Assembly: GCA_034190875.2 (NCBI GenBank)
Contig: CM067346.1
Coordinates: 48,196,684-48,260,683 of the forward strand
Direction: 5' to 3'
From: Urechis unicinctus
Lineage: Eukaryota > Annelida > Polychaeta > Xenopneusta > Urechidae
Length of the DNA stretch: 64,000 nt
The translations under genes were made by a program, and so were the position numbers. Positions 35,373 through 45,714 of the stretch are shown piece by piece; position 1 is the stretch's first letter; each line of letters starts with the position of its first letter. The notes beneath the pieces are model-generated. The model had not been told where the DNA came from. It ran no database searches and saw only the letters and a program-made list of their open reading frames with translations.

Positions 35373-35559
35373 CATAATCTTCCTCGTAGAAGATCTAATC
35401 TTTCATATACAGGGCATAATAATTCCTACGAATGATATAACCAACCTAGAGATGACTCAATCTTTCATAATAATGATCTTTCCTAAACACGAGGCCCTAT
35501 GGTTTCCCGGACTTAAAGATGCAATCCGGCCTAATTCTATTTACATCCATACACAATAA

Positions 35560-35805
35560 CATTAGGTTATAATCGCCCGGCATAAGTCACCCATGCACCA
35601 TGACATTAGGGTATACACGCACGACATACGTCACCCATGCACCATGACATTATGGTATACACGCACGACATACGTCACCCATGCACCATGATATTAGGGT
35701 ATACACGCACGACATACGTCACCCATGCACCATGACATTAGGGTATACACGCACGACATACGTCACCCATGCACCATGACATTAGGGTATACATGCACGC
35801 ATGAC
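35560..35805. repeat. 44-bp minisatellite, ~5 units
   Basis: The unit contains GTATACACGCACGACATACG followed by TCACCCATGCACCATG. The three central units are almost identical. Confidence 0.95.
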
Positions 35806-36252
35806 AGATGTCATCCATTCACTACAACACAAAAATAGACCAACCGCAAACAATACATCGATATCCTAAATCAAATAACAATTTAATTAAACATTCCATG
35901 CAGCAGATCTCACAAACAGACCGACTAATGAAAACACCACTTCCTTGGCGTAGGTTCGAAGACACAAAACATTCCACACCATCCTTTGGACAAAGAAATT
36001 TCGTAACTCGTAGCGTCTGCACCAATGTTTGTCTTAATCTGCACAACGGCTTGTTGTTTTGTCCACAAGCCCATATAACAACACCAAGGAGTCGAGTATA
36101 AATATTGATGAAGAAACACATTCAACGATGGATGAAGTAGTGATTAAAGTCAACAATCAGTCGAACGAGTTCCTTTGGTTATATTGACATTCAGCCAAAA
36201 ATTGCCACCAATGTGAATCAAACGCACGCATGCACGTACACTCGCACGCACG

Positions 36253-36253
<1 letters not shown>

Positions 36254-36329
<76 letters not shown>
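36254..36329. repeat. (CT)n microsatellite, ~38 units
   Basis: A pure CT run of 76 bases preceded by a CGCACGCA-type stretch. The Glu-Arg frame on the minus strand is an artefact. Confidence 0.97.
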
Positions 36330-36331
<2 letters not shown>

Positions 36332-36435
36332 CCCCGTCAACATCCTAACCTAACGTTTCTTGCTACTGGGCTAATTAAGCAGTGCTAAGACGACTTGTGT
36401 GATTAAGACGCTGCGAGGCATGAGCCCCATCTGGT

Positions 36436-36560
36436 GCGCCTGCGCGTTAGTCTGAAACACGGCAGCCTGTCCTCTGACGTACATTGACATCCGGTGCGTT
36501 CGGCGATGAATCAATCGTTATTCTGTCACTCGCTGCAGAGAAACTCGACCAAGATGAAGG
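36436..36560 (+). promoter_or_regulatory. candidate CpG-rich promoter with NRF-1 motif
   Basis: GCGCCTGCGC at 36436-36445 fits the palindromic NRF-1 consensus. The next ~120 bases are richer in CpG than the surroundings and reach CCAAGATGAAG/GTCAGT at 36550-36565, an ATG closely followed by a possible donor. It could be a housekeeping-type promoter and first exon, or neither; no downstream exon was recognised. Confidence 0.2.
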
Positions 36561-37382
36561 TCAGTCGCTACACTTTCGCTGGGATGATTACATGTGATTC
36601 CGGTAGTGCTGAACATTGGTAAGCTAAGTATCGGGTATCGTCTTGATCTCAATTGCCTGGATCAGCACGTCAGGGTTCCGAGCACAACTCGATTGTATCA
36701 GCAGAGTCCGTTTTGAAGCACCAAATATGGAACAAGACGGCCGGAGCCTGCTTATCTGATAGCCAGGGTCTGAGTGTGCATCCCCTTACGGTTGCTTTAG
36801 CATACAACTAATCGTACGTCGAAAGATCTAAATGGAGACTTGCTGTCAGAGAGCGTCCTTAATTATTCCCGCCACGAGGTTATCAGCCCCGGTGCTGCCT
36901 TGTGTCGGCGTACGACCACAACAGGGGCCCAGGTTAATGTCCCCTGTTCCACTCTCTGGAAGGGGCCTGCTCACAGACATCAGAAGAATCTTAATATTCC
37001 CCCCTAGAGTGTGATTTAGTGGTGAGAGAGTACCAAGAATCGGGTGTATTGCTCCAGATATTGTCTCCAACCTTACGAATATATATGTGCATACACAGCG
37101 ACCGAATTACGCGCCACGAAAACGCCCTTCCGAACTAGTTGCTCCAATTACCTTGAAGACAACCTCTCCCATCGTTCAACGCGGCTCTCAGGCCCTCATA
37201 AACACCAACTACACGGATACACTGATTTAAAGTGAATTCAGCAATAGCGCGACGAGTCACATGTCCATTGATTTAGTGCGACCCCGCTTTTTTCGCGATG
37301 ACATTTAATAAACATCAATGATTGCGTTATAATGGTGTTCCTCTTTTCCTAACAGTACGCTTGGTAACACAGAAGAAGGATT
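36561..37382. other. no supported gene
   Basis: A relatively GC-rich unique stretch with short open frames on both strands (36832-37014 plus, 36846-37070 minus). No domain recognised. Confidence 0.4.
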
Positions 37383-37812
37383 CTGAGATTCCAGATACGC
37401 GTAATGCGTATGCGCAAAACGTATGCGGTATGCGTCATTCGTTTGGTATGATTCCTTATATACGTATACGCATGCGTTTTTTAATCTTTCTTGCCGACGA
37501 TTTTGGGAGGAAAATATGGCGAACCAGTCAAAGCTGCAACTGGCGTTGTTGCAGATGGAAGAGGAATATAGACTGATCGCCATGTCATATAAAGTGCAAC
37601 AGTGGAAAAAGCACCAACATAAAAGGAAGCACCGGTGGTGGGCTCATAGCTTATTATATGTAAACGGTTTCAGCAAGGAGCTTATCCTAATATAGTCAGC
37701 GAGTTACACGTGCACGCTGATGGAGAGGACATATGGAATCACCGCCGTGCTTTTGCCTGTTATCGATTTTTTCGGATGATGGATGACGCATTACGCGTAT
37801 ATGGAATCTCAG
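37383..37812 (+). mobile_element. miniature PIF/Harbinger-like DNA transposon, 430 bp
   Basis: The terminal inverted repeats are 27 bp: 37383-37409 (starts CTGAGATTCCAGATACGCG) and 37786-37812 (reverse complement starts CTGAGATTCCATATACGCG), matching at 26 of 27 positions. Between them lies a fragment resembling the N-terminal part of a Harbinger transposase. The left subterminal region has repeated GTATGCG words and a palindromic TATACGTATACG. Flanking triplets are ATT and CTT, so the 3-bp target duplication typical of the superfamily is not clean. It is best read as an internally deleted, non-autonomous copy. Confidence 0.65.
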
Positions 37813-37817
37813 CTTAA
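37516..37817 (+). pseudogene. truncated Harbinger-type transposase N-terminus, frameshifted
   Basis: The first part (from ATG 37516) begins MANQSKLQLALLQMEEEYRL and reaches KRKHRWWAHSLLY, like the (R)RWWVRP start of PIF/Harbinger transposases. The continuation is in another frame from about 37668: FQQGAYPNIVSELH, GEDIWNHRRAF and ACYRFFRMMDDALRVYG, matching the family's QG.Y..LV.EL and Y.R(F)FRM pattern. A change of frame lies between about 37650 and 37670. The protein then runs into the 3' inverted repeat and stops; the DDE catalytic part is absent. Assignment is by motif memory only. Confidence 0.5.
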
Positions 37818-37819
37818 TG

Positions 37820-38630
37820 CATATATTATCGGGGCATGGAAGTGGGGAAAGTCAAAGGTGTGACGCGAGTGACGGGGTAGTGAGTGGCCAGGTAGTGTAA
37901 AGCCAGCAGGTGATGGCCACATTGCGGGGGAAGCGACAACCCAACAAGCAACTCATTTCAATGTTTACAGAAGTGTATCATTAATAGATGAATTGAGATT
38001 CGTTCGTTTGCCATGGACACTCAATCCCATCTATTTTCCATTGCTCATACGATAATAACGCAATGGTACCATTTGATCACCAGGTCTAAAAGCAATTGAT
38101 TTGCCCGATCAATTCAGTAATGCGGTGTTCGTATTCATCGATGACCTCAGTTTTCGGATACAGGAACTAATATATTTCTCTGACGATGGAGTCAAAAACA
38201 ATACGTAACTTTCCACAGAAATCCAAAATAAGATTCTTTCCACGAATTCATTGCAATGCTAGTGTACGAGCGACAGTCCGGCCTTGACATGTGGTAAACA
38301 TGTCCCACAGAAGCTGGCGGGTATTCTTTAGATGATAGGCCTACGCCATTGCTAACTGAACAAATGTCCAGCAGCGAAGGAAGCATAAAATAATCCCTTA
38401 TGGACTTTGAAGGAGTGATTCAGATGTTGCTTCCGGGGATAAAGTCACATTTCCCCAGCTCGGGTCGGGCACTGACAGAGTTGTTTAGCTCAATAGAGCT
38501 TATGCTACAAAAACGAACGAAGATATGACATGCGGCTGATATTGACTTCAAACTCCTTGGACTCAAAACGGCGAAGCCTAAAGCATCGCGAAGACTGCTT
38601 TCCTGGAGCTATTGATACAAAGGCCCAGTC
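37820..38630. other. no supported feature
   Basis: Unique sequence with no coding exon or repeat recognised. Towards 38600 it grades into the long satellite-like array. Confidence 0.4.
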
Positions 38631-39560
38631 TGAGCAACAATAACCACAACCTTAACTTGGGATACAACAACCTCAACCAGAGCTACAACAACCAGCCTCA
38701 ACCTGTGCAGCAACAACCACAACCTTAACTTGGGATATAACAACCACAGGCTCAACCTGAGCTACAGGAACTGCAGCCTCAACCTGAGCAGCAACAATCA
38801 AATTCTAAGTCTGAGCTACACAAAAACACAACTTTAAATCTGAGCTTTAACAATCACATCCTCGACATGAGCTAGAACAACCAGTCTGACCCTGTGCTAG
38901 AACAACCAGTCTCAACCTGAGCTAGAACAACCAGTCTGACCCTGAGCTAGAACAACCAGTCTGACCCTGAGCTAGAACAACCAGTCTCAACCTGAGCTAG
39001 AACAACAAGTCTCAACCTGAGCTAGAACAACCAGTCTCAACCTGAGCTAGAACAACCAGTCTCAACCTGTGCTAGAACAACCAGTCTGAACCTGTGCTAG
39101 AACCAGTCTGACCCTGTGCTAGAACAACCAGTCTGACCCTGAGCTAGAACAACCAGTCTGACCCTGTGCTAGAACAACCAGTCTGACCCTGAGCTAGAAC
39201 AACCAGTCTGACCCTGTGCTAGAACAACCAGTCTGAATCTGTACTAGAACAACCAGTCTGACCCTGTGCTAGAACAACCAGTCTCAACCTGAGCTAGAAC
39301 AACCAGTCTGACCCTGTGCTAGAACAACCAGTCTGACCCTGAGCTAGAACAACCAGTCTGACCCTGTGCTAGAACAACCAGTCTGACCCTGAGCTAGAAC
39401 AACCAGTCTGACCCTGAGCTAGAACAACCAGTCTGACCCTGTGCTAGAACAACCAGTCTGACCCTGAGCTAGAACAACCAGTCTGACCCTGAGCTAACCA
39501 GTCTCAACCTTAGCTGTAATAGCCAGTCTCAATCTGAGCTGTAATAACCAGTCTCAAACT
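38630..39560. repeat. 25-bp minisatellite, ~25 units, with degenerate start
   Basis: From about 38870 the unit is AACCAGTCTGACCCTGAGCT plus AGAAC, alternating GAGCT/GTGCT and GACCC/CAACC. The earlier part (38640-38870) is a looser set of CAACAACC, CCTCAACC and TGAGCTA words from which the array seems to have grown. On the plus strand one frame of the loose part reads as Gln/Pro/Leu/Glu runs, but stops interrupt it. Confidence 0.95.
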
Positions 39561-40020
39561 GAGCTGTAATAGTCTCAACATGAGGTACAACAACTACAGC
39601 GTCAAACTGAGCTACACCAACCACATCCTTAACCTGAGCTACACCAACCACATCCTTAACCTGAGCTACACCAACCACATCCTTAACCTGAGCTACACCA
39701 ACCACATCCTTAACCTGAGCTACACCAACCACATCCTTAACCTGAGCTACACCAACCGCATCCTTAACCTGAGCTACAACAACCAGCCTCAATATAAACT
39801 ATAACAAACACAGCCTCAAACTGAGCTACAACAACTACAACCAAAGCCACAACAACCACAGTATCATCCTGAGCTACAACAACCATGGCTCCCAACTGAC
39901 CTACAACAGCAACCATAGCCTGAGCTACAGCAATCACAGCCTCAACCAGAGCAGCCAGAACTAACCCTGAGCGACAACAACTCCACCTGGTTGCAATCAT
40001 AAAACCAACACCTGCGACCA
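39561..40020. repeat. 27-bp minisatellite (6 units at ~39609-39775) and degenerate flanks
   Basis: The unit is GAGCTACACCAACCACATCC plus TTAACCT, clearly related to the neighbouring 25-bp unit through CCTGAGCTA and CAACCA. Flanks to about 40020 hold decayed CAACAACCA words. The AQVKDVVGV-repeat frame on the minus strand is a repeat translation. Confidence 0.93.
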
Positions 40021-41938
40021 CAAGGCTGTACTCGCAGCGACCTTAAACATGACAATATCAGTTACAATCAATGCCAGTACAGTCTCTCGGAATCCTAACG
40101 ACACCAGTCACTGAATGATATTAGTGCATAAATCGACTTTGAGAGCCGAGCGTCTGTGCTTCATTGTACAACCCACAACTTCCCTACTCACTCTCTTCAT
40201 CAGCTATCCATATCACAAAATCCATCTTCCACAGTCAATCCTTAAACACAACCAGTCCTGCTACCTTGCTGCTAGATTGATGGACTGACTGAGCCGTGGT
40301 TTCTGACCGTCAACCCAGACCTCCATAAACCACCCTGACAGAGCCCGCCAGAAATTAAGACACTACTGCGACAAGCAAGACTAATGCGCGGTGAACTGTT
40401 GAAACGTAGTGGGGTGGTTGGCGATTACTATTGTGGTATATTGCCCTCGCGGAGCGCAGAGACATATGTGATGGCAGGGAATCTTCTACTAAATGCACTG
40501 GCAGCAATCAGAAGGATTGGGTAAGGGGTGAGGGATAGCCAGTGCACTTACAGTGATGGTGGTGTAAAAAGCCTGCTGAAGGGGGAGTATCTATAGGCCT
40601 GAAGGCATGCTTATGTCAAAGGACATTAGGATAAAGAAAATGGTGTAAAAAGCCTTCAGAGGGGATTCTATCAAATGTGATATGGACGAGGATTGGTTCC
40701 TAAAGGCTTTGCTAAATATTTCACCTATAATATTCTTTACAATTAGCCATTAAGTGGGTCAGCCATCCAGCACATTTAATCTGAAGATAAATGCAATGGA
40801 GCGTTACCCACGGGGGAAATGTGATCCAACACGACGCGCAAGGCATATCAAAAACCCATCAAATCTCATACAGGGAAGCTGTGCTGACTTAAAATCCACC
40901 CATAAACACACGGCCCACGCGTAAATGGCAGGCTGCAATCGTAAAAGCATGCGCGGCCATCCACGCAACAGCTGCGTAGATCATATAATACCATTAAGGT
41001 CGTGAATGCAAACAGGTGCGCTCTTTTTTACGATATAAACGCATCATCCAGTAATCCACGTACGTCAAGCGAGACCAGGAACGACTATTTCATGGCCACG
41101 AACATCAACCACGCGCGGATTGATTAAAATACCCATATTTATCCATCACACTGGTAGGTCGCACGGGAACATCGTGAGTGGGCAACTTGTGAGAATATTC
41201 CATGCGTAGCCGTTGACGATGTCCTGCAGGTGCTTGCTGTCTTTTATATGGGTCTAAGTTTATGACGTCAGATCCACAGGGACGTTATAATACAATATGG
41301 TTGATCTCAACATTTACGTGTGGGCGTATGTACGAGAGTGTGCGCGTGTGTGACTGTTTACTGCCGCTGGTGAAACGTACAGCTTTGTCCAAGACAACTC
41401 GCATGACGGTCGATAATTTCTGGTGTTTCGCTGAATGAACTCAATTATATATTGCCTTGCTACAGGCAATCATAGAGCGCGGGATTGGGCGACGAAACAA
41501 CATCATTACAGTAATCACTCCTCCCTTTCACTTGTACAAGAGAGCGATGGAAAACGAAATGATGGATTTAATAACATAACTCATTCAACCAAAAAAGAGA
41601 GGGTTTATTGCAAAACTGATAAAAAAACATGTCTCAGACTCTCGATTTCCGTTGAAGAAAATTGTGTTAAGTTATGAGTCAAATGATAAGAAACTGTAGA
41701 AGAAGCAAAGAAATCGGTGTTTAAAGTCACTGTTATATTTCAATTAAGAAAGCTCCGGGTCTGTACCTTCGAATGAGCGCTTTTCGGCAACGAAAAAACC
41801 CACTTTAAATGAAAATACAATGAGCACAGCGCAAACCAACCAACCAGAAGGATTCCATTCAGAGATGAGAATAAAAATACAACACATGTTAATACGAGAC
41901 GATGAACAGGACGAGATGTGAATTGATGCGGGATTAAC
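40021..41938. other. no supported gene
   Basis: Unique sequence with mixed composition. Open frames are under 85 codons, without domains. A CpG-richer patch lies at about 40900-41250. Confidence 0.4.
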
Positions 41939-42080
41939 TGTCACAAAACCCAGACGTCAGACACACCCTACATGTCACACAACCCAGACGTCAGACACAA
42001 CCTAAATGTCACACAACCCAGACGTCAGACACAACCTAAATGTCACACAACCTAGACGTCAGACACACCCTACATATCAC
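41939..42080. repeat. 34-bp minisatellite, ~4 units
   Basis: The unit contains TGTCACACAACCCAGACGTC followed by AGACACAACCTAAA. Decayed CACAACCTA words continue to about 42180. Confidence 0.92.
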
Positions 42081-43480
42081 TCACAAAACACACCCCACAA
42101 ACACAACAACAAATAACAGAAACAAACTACTGCCACACATGTTGTCAGTACCACACAACCTACACCTGGCCTACATCACAGTATCAATCAACCTAAGAGA
42201 GATATCCATTATCTTATTCAACGCTCAACACTTACACAGTTGAGTCACAGACTCCACGGAAATCAAAGACAGAATACAACCTCTTGGGTATAACGTTACA
42301 GACCTTAAAGAACTAAAATTCCCAGATAGTCTCATAAAAACAGTATAGAACGTGATCAAACGAAAGGGACTTAGTAAATTCAGGGACAGACAGGATTCAA
42401 AGGGATCTCTGCATAAAAGGCACTAACACGATCCAACCACGTCAATCAAGAAAGGGTCTGTAAAATCTTTTATCCTCAAACGAAGTGCCAGAAGCGAACA
42501 GACGCAGGGATATAAACCCCAACCACACTTCTCACCCTTCCTAACAACTCTCTCAAAAGCCCCAAAATAGCCCGACAAGACTTTTGTTTAGAAAAGCAAT
42601 TAAGCAGATGGTGCTGAACAATGATTTTTTCGGCGGCGTTCCTACTTCATACGGGTCTTTATCGCCTGTTCGTCAAGGTTATGCCAGGAGTATTGACGTT
42701 TTTGAGTTATGGCTCAACACGTGAGGTCTATGGGGTGAACTGGCAGCTGCACTAACAATAGGCAAGCCGGAGCATTAATGGCAAGCGGACACACAATGGT
42801 TACACTCAGTGAACCTGCGGATACGCGCCTGAGTAATAAAAGTGAACCAATCAGCCGCAGATATAGACGATCAACTCGCGTTCGCGAATGACAGAGGAAA
42901 TGTTGAAGAGAATCAGACGGGTTGATAATCCACCAAATAACAAAAAAAACACTTACCATCTGTGTTTAACTGTGATTACAGTCCGAGAGCTGTGCCAAGG
43001 TGAAAGCTACAGGTAAGATCCTATCTGCCCGATATTAACACCGCTGCATTGCTACAGCGCACAAAGCACACCTATTTATTGCTGGCCTGCCAATCACCAA
43101 TCAACAGGTGTTGTGAACCCCACTTGATCAGCGCCGGCTTGTTCCCTGGCACGAAGGTCTGATCAGCTCTCGACTCGGATAACTCGCGCGCACGCAGGGC
43201 AACAGACGATACGGACTGTGCGTGCCAGGCTCAGCGCGTGAGTTCTGCAGATTGGACTGTCCGACCTCACGTTTTGTGGCTCCCAGCTGACCGCCGTCGT
43301 GGATAGATCGACCATTAATTAAAGTCTTGCGTTAGTCACAGTTCTCGGCAGCGTGCCATCTCACGGCTCACAACACTCTTAGTGAATCCACAGGAAACGT
43401 AATAACGATGGAAGGCGGTGCTTCCACTTGTGTGACCGAATGTTTTCTCGGAACACAGCGGCAAATAGCATAAAACCACT
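42081..43480. other. no supported gene
   Basis: Mostly unique sequence. It becomes more CpG-rich from about 42600 towards the candidate promoter at 43.5-43.6 kb. No coding exon recognised on either strand. Confidence 0.4.
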
Positions 43481-43494
43481 ACAACTACACTCAC

Positions 43495-43620
43495 CACCTC
43501 ACGCCTGGCAAACACGCTGGTTTTGAGCCGCCGTTCGCTATGAAGCCTCGTATTGTACTGCACCATAAGCCACGCCCACTCCACCACTGGCCACCCTGAT
43601 TGGCTCGCGAAATTCCGGCC
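43495..43620 (-). promoter_or_regulatory. candidate minus-strand promoter and non-coding first exon
   Basis: Reading the minus strand from 43620: CCGGCCGGAATTTCGCGAG, a CCAAT box (CCAATCAG, 43603-43596), a GC/EGR-like box GTGGGCGTG (43579-43571), then about 75 bases ending GAGGTG/GTGAGT, a consensus donor (43494-43489). The order CCAAT box, GC box, donor fits a promoter with a short 5'UTR exon. It lies 15 kb upstream of the DISP TM1 exon, in the right orientation to serve it. No start site or transcript evidence is available. Confidence 0.3.
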
Positions 43621-45714
43621 GGGGTTGGGGTAAGAAATCCGTCATATGAGCAATACATGATCTTCTGCTTCATGGCGGGTCATTGTTCAGCGGAAAATTG
43701 TCCACCAGCTGCAATATCAGCGATCAAGCACAGGCCCAGAGTCACAAGAGCTATACAAGTTGGCATAATGGGCTCCAACTAACAACGCGGCGTTATCATG
43801 GATATACAACGAACTGTCATATACTGTGCTGGTTGAAATACCAACTAATGGCCATTGATTTCATTAACGACAGCCAATAACCTGCCCACATTTTCTTTAA
43901 ATAAGAAATACACATACCCTAGCTTCATTTTTTCCTCAGCCTGCCGACGACTTGGGAATGCCAAAGATACATGATACCCTGTACTTAATGTCTCAAAATT
44001 AGGACATATTCATAAGAAATTGTACAATTCGTGAAAAATAAGCGCATGGCGTGCACTGAAAAAATAATTATTCATGTTCGTTATCATATATTATCAAATT
44101 GATGAACATTCTAATAATATCTAATTATGGGGATCTGATTTATACAGATATTTAAAATTGTCCAAAAGGTTGCGTGCGCTGCAATGGCAATGAGGTTCTC
44201 GGTGAAAAAGTACACATGACTAAACATTAGTGGAAAGCCGACTTTTTACCATTTGAATCCATTCTTATTCAAGAACAAGGGTTCTCATGGACATTTCAGG
44301 CCAACCAACAGCTAACTCGTGCTTTGCCGTTGAGTCCCTTGATGACCGCGGGCGACCGCCATTTTTGGTCGATGGATCGCAAGGCACCCATGTCAAAATG
44401 GTGAACCTACAAGACGTTGACGCGTAGGTAAGTACAAGTAAAAGACATCAGTACGATTTACAGGTATGTTGACAGGTAAGTCATGCATAGCTTAACAGCA
44501 CTTATAGACAAATGTACCCGTGTACCTACACCGACATTTGAAGGGTATTTTATGTAGGTTCTGGACATAACGTGCGCAATGAATTTGACCAAGCAAAGCC
44601 TGTCATGGCCCCCAGACAATGTAACTGCCCTTCAACGAGAAGATGATCAGTTGAGTTCCAGATCTTAGTACCCTAGGGGGGTTGTTTTAGAGCACCCTGG
44701 ATATTTGCTGAGGGAGTTGATGCATGGGCAATAGGCAAGAGGAGAAGGTCAGATTAAGGATAAACTATGATGTCATGACGTGTGTTTTAACATCTGCGTG
44801 GGTTTTAACATGCGTGTCATTGCGTGAATGTGTGGAAGGCGTCTGACGCATGCGGGGAACTTGAGAATTATTGGCATCCGGACCCTTTAATTCTACTAAG
44901 TCAACAGACCCTCCTAGCATGCAAAGTCTACAGACCCTCAGTCTCAGTGAGGTCTTAAAAAATATTTTGACGGTGGCAAGTTTCTTAACAAAATTTGATC
45001 GCTTGTAAAATCGAAAACATCAGTTCGATAGTCATAAAACTTGGTTCAATTGTAGTCATAAACAGGTCAACCGTATCGTAAGATTTTAAGGAGGATGTCG
45101 AAACGAGTAAAAGTTAGAGCGGAGGATACATGGGAAGTTAACGCCCGTTTTTCCCTCGTTGATGGTTGTATTGTGATTTTGTTAACGATCACAAGTAGCT
45201 CGTTCTATTCTGAGAAAATAACTAAATCAATCTAATTGTAAATTCGTTAAAGTTTTCTCATAATCGCCGCTCAAAGAATGTTAGTGTTACGATAATTAAA
45301 GTACAACGAGCAAATAAATTACACGGAAATCAACCGGCCTCACGCGCTGCTGGCGAGCCTTCTACCGATGTCGACGTAATACTTTATACACTTTAGACAA
45401 TGATGACGATGATGATGATATTGGTTATGATGCTAATGATTGAAAAATTGTCATCATTGGGTTCGCCAGCTCATACATACCCTGATGCATCCCTCGTCTA
45501 CAAACTCAACAGATCCTCTAAAAATAAAAAGCCACCAGACTACTCTTCAAAGACATCATATACTTTACTGGTCTACCATTTCCTATGCATGACCCATATC
45601 GAAAAGCGCGGTCATGCTATCCAAATGTTTCGGTTAATGACGAAAACAAATCAACCCACATAGCGGAAACGTAGATCCAAATATACCACGACCATAGCTT
45701 AATATAGACCGGAA
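43621..45714. other. no supported gene
   Basis: Unique to weakly repetitive AT-rich sequence. CAACAGACCCTC words at 44898-44940 recur at 57360-57520. Trinucleotide-like GATGATG occurs near 45400. Confidence 0.4.

Noticed and set aside
34915-35805. CRISPR-like arrays
   Set aside because: Units are contiguous tandem repeats with no unique spacers, in a eukaryotic genome. The same holds for the other minisatellites.
39529-39792. AQVKDVVGV-repeat protein
   Set aside because: The period is the 27-bp minisatellite. There is no start context, signal or flanking coding sequence, and the array is continuous with non-coding repeats.
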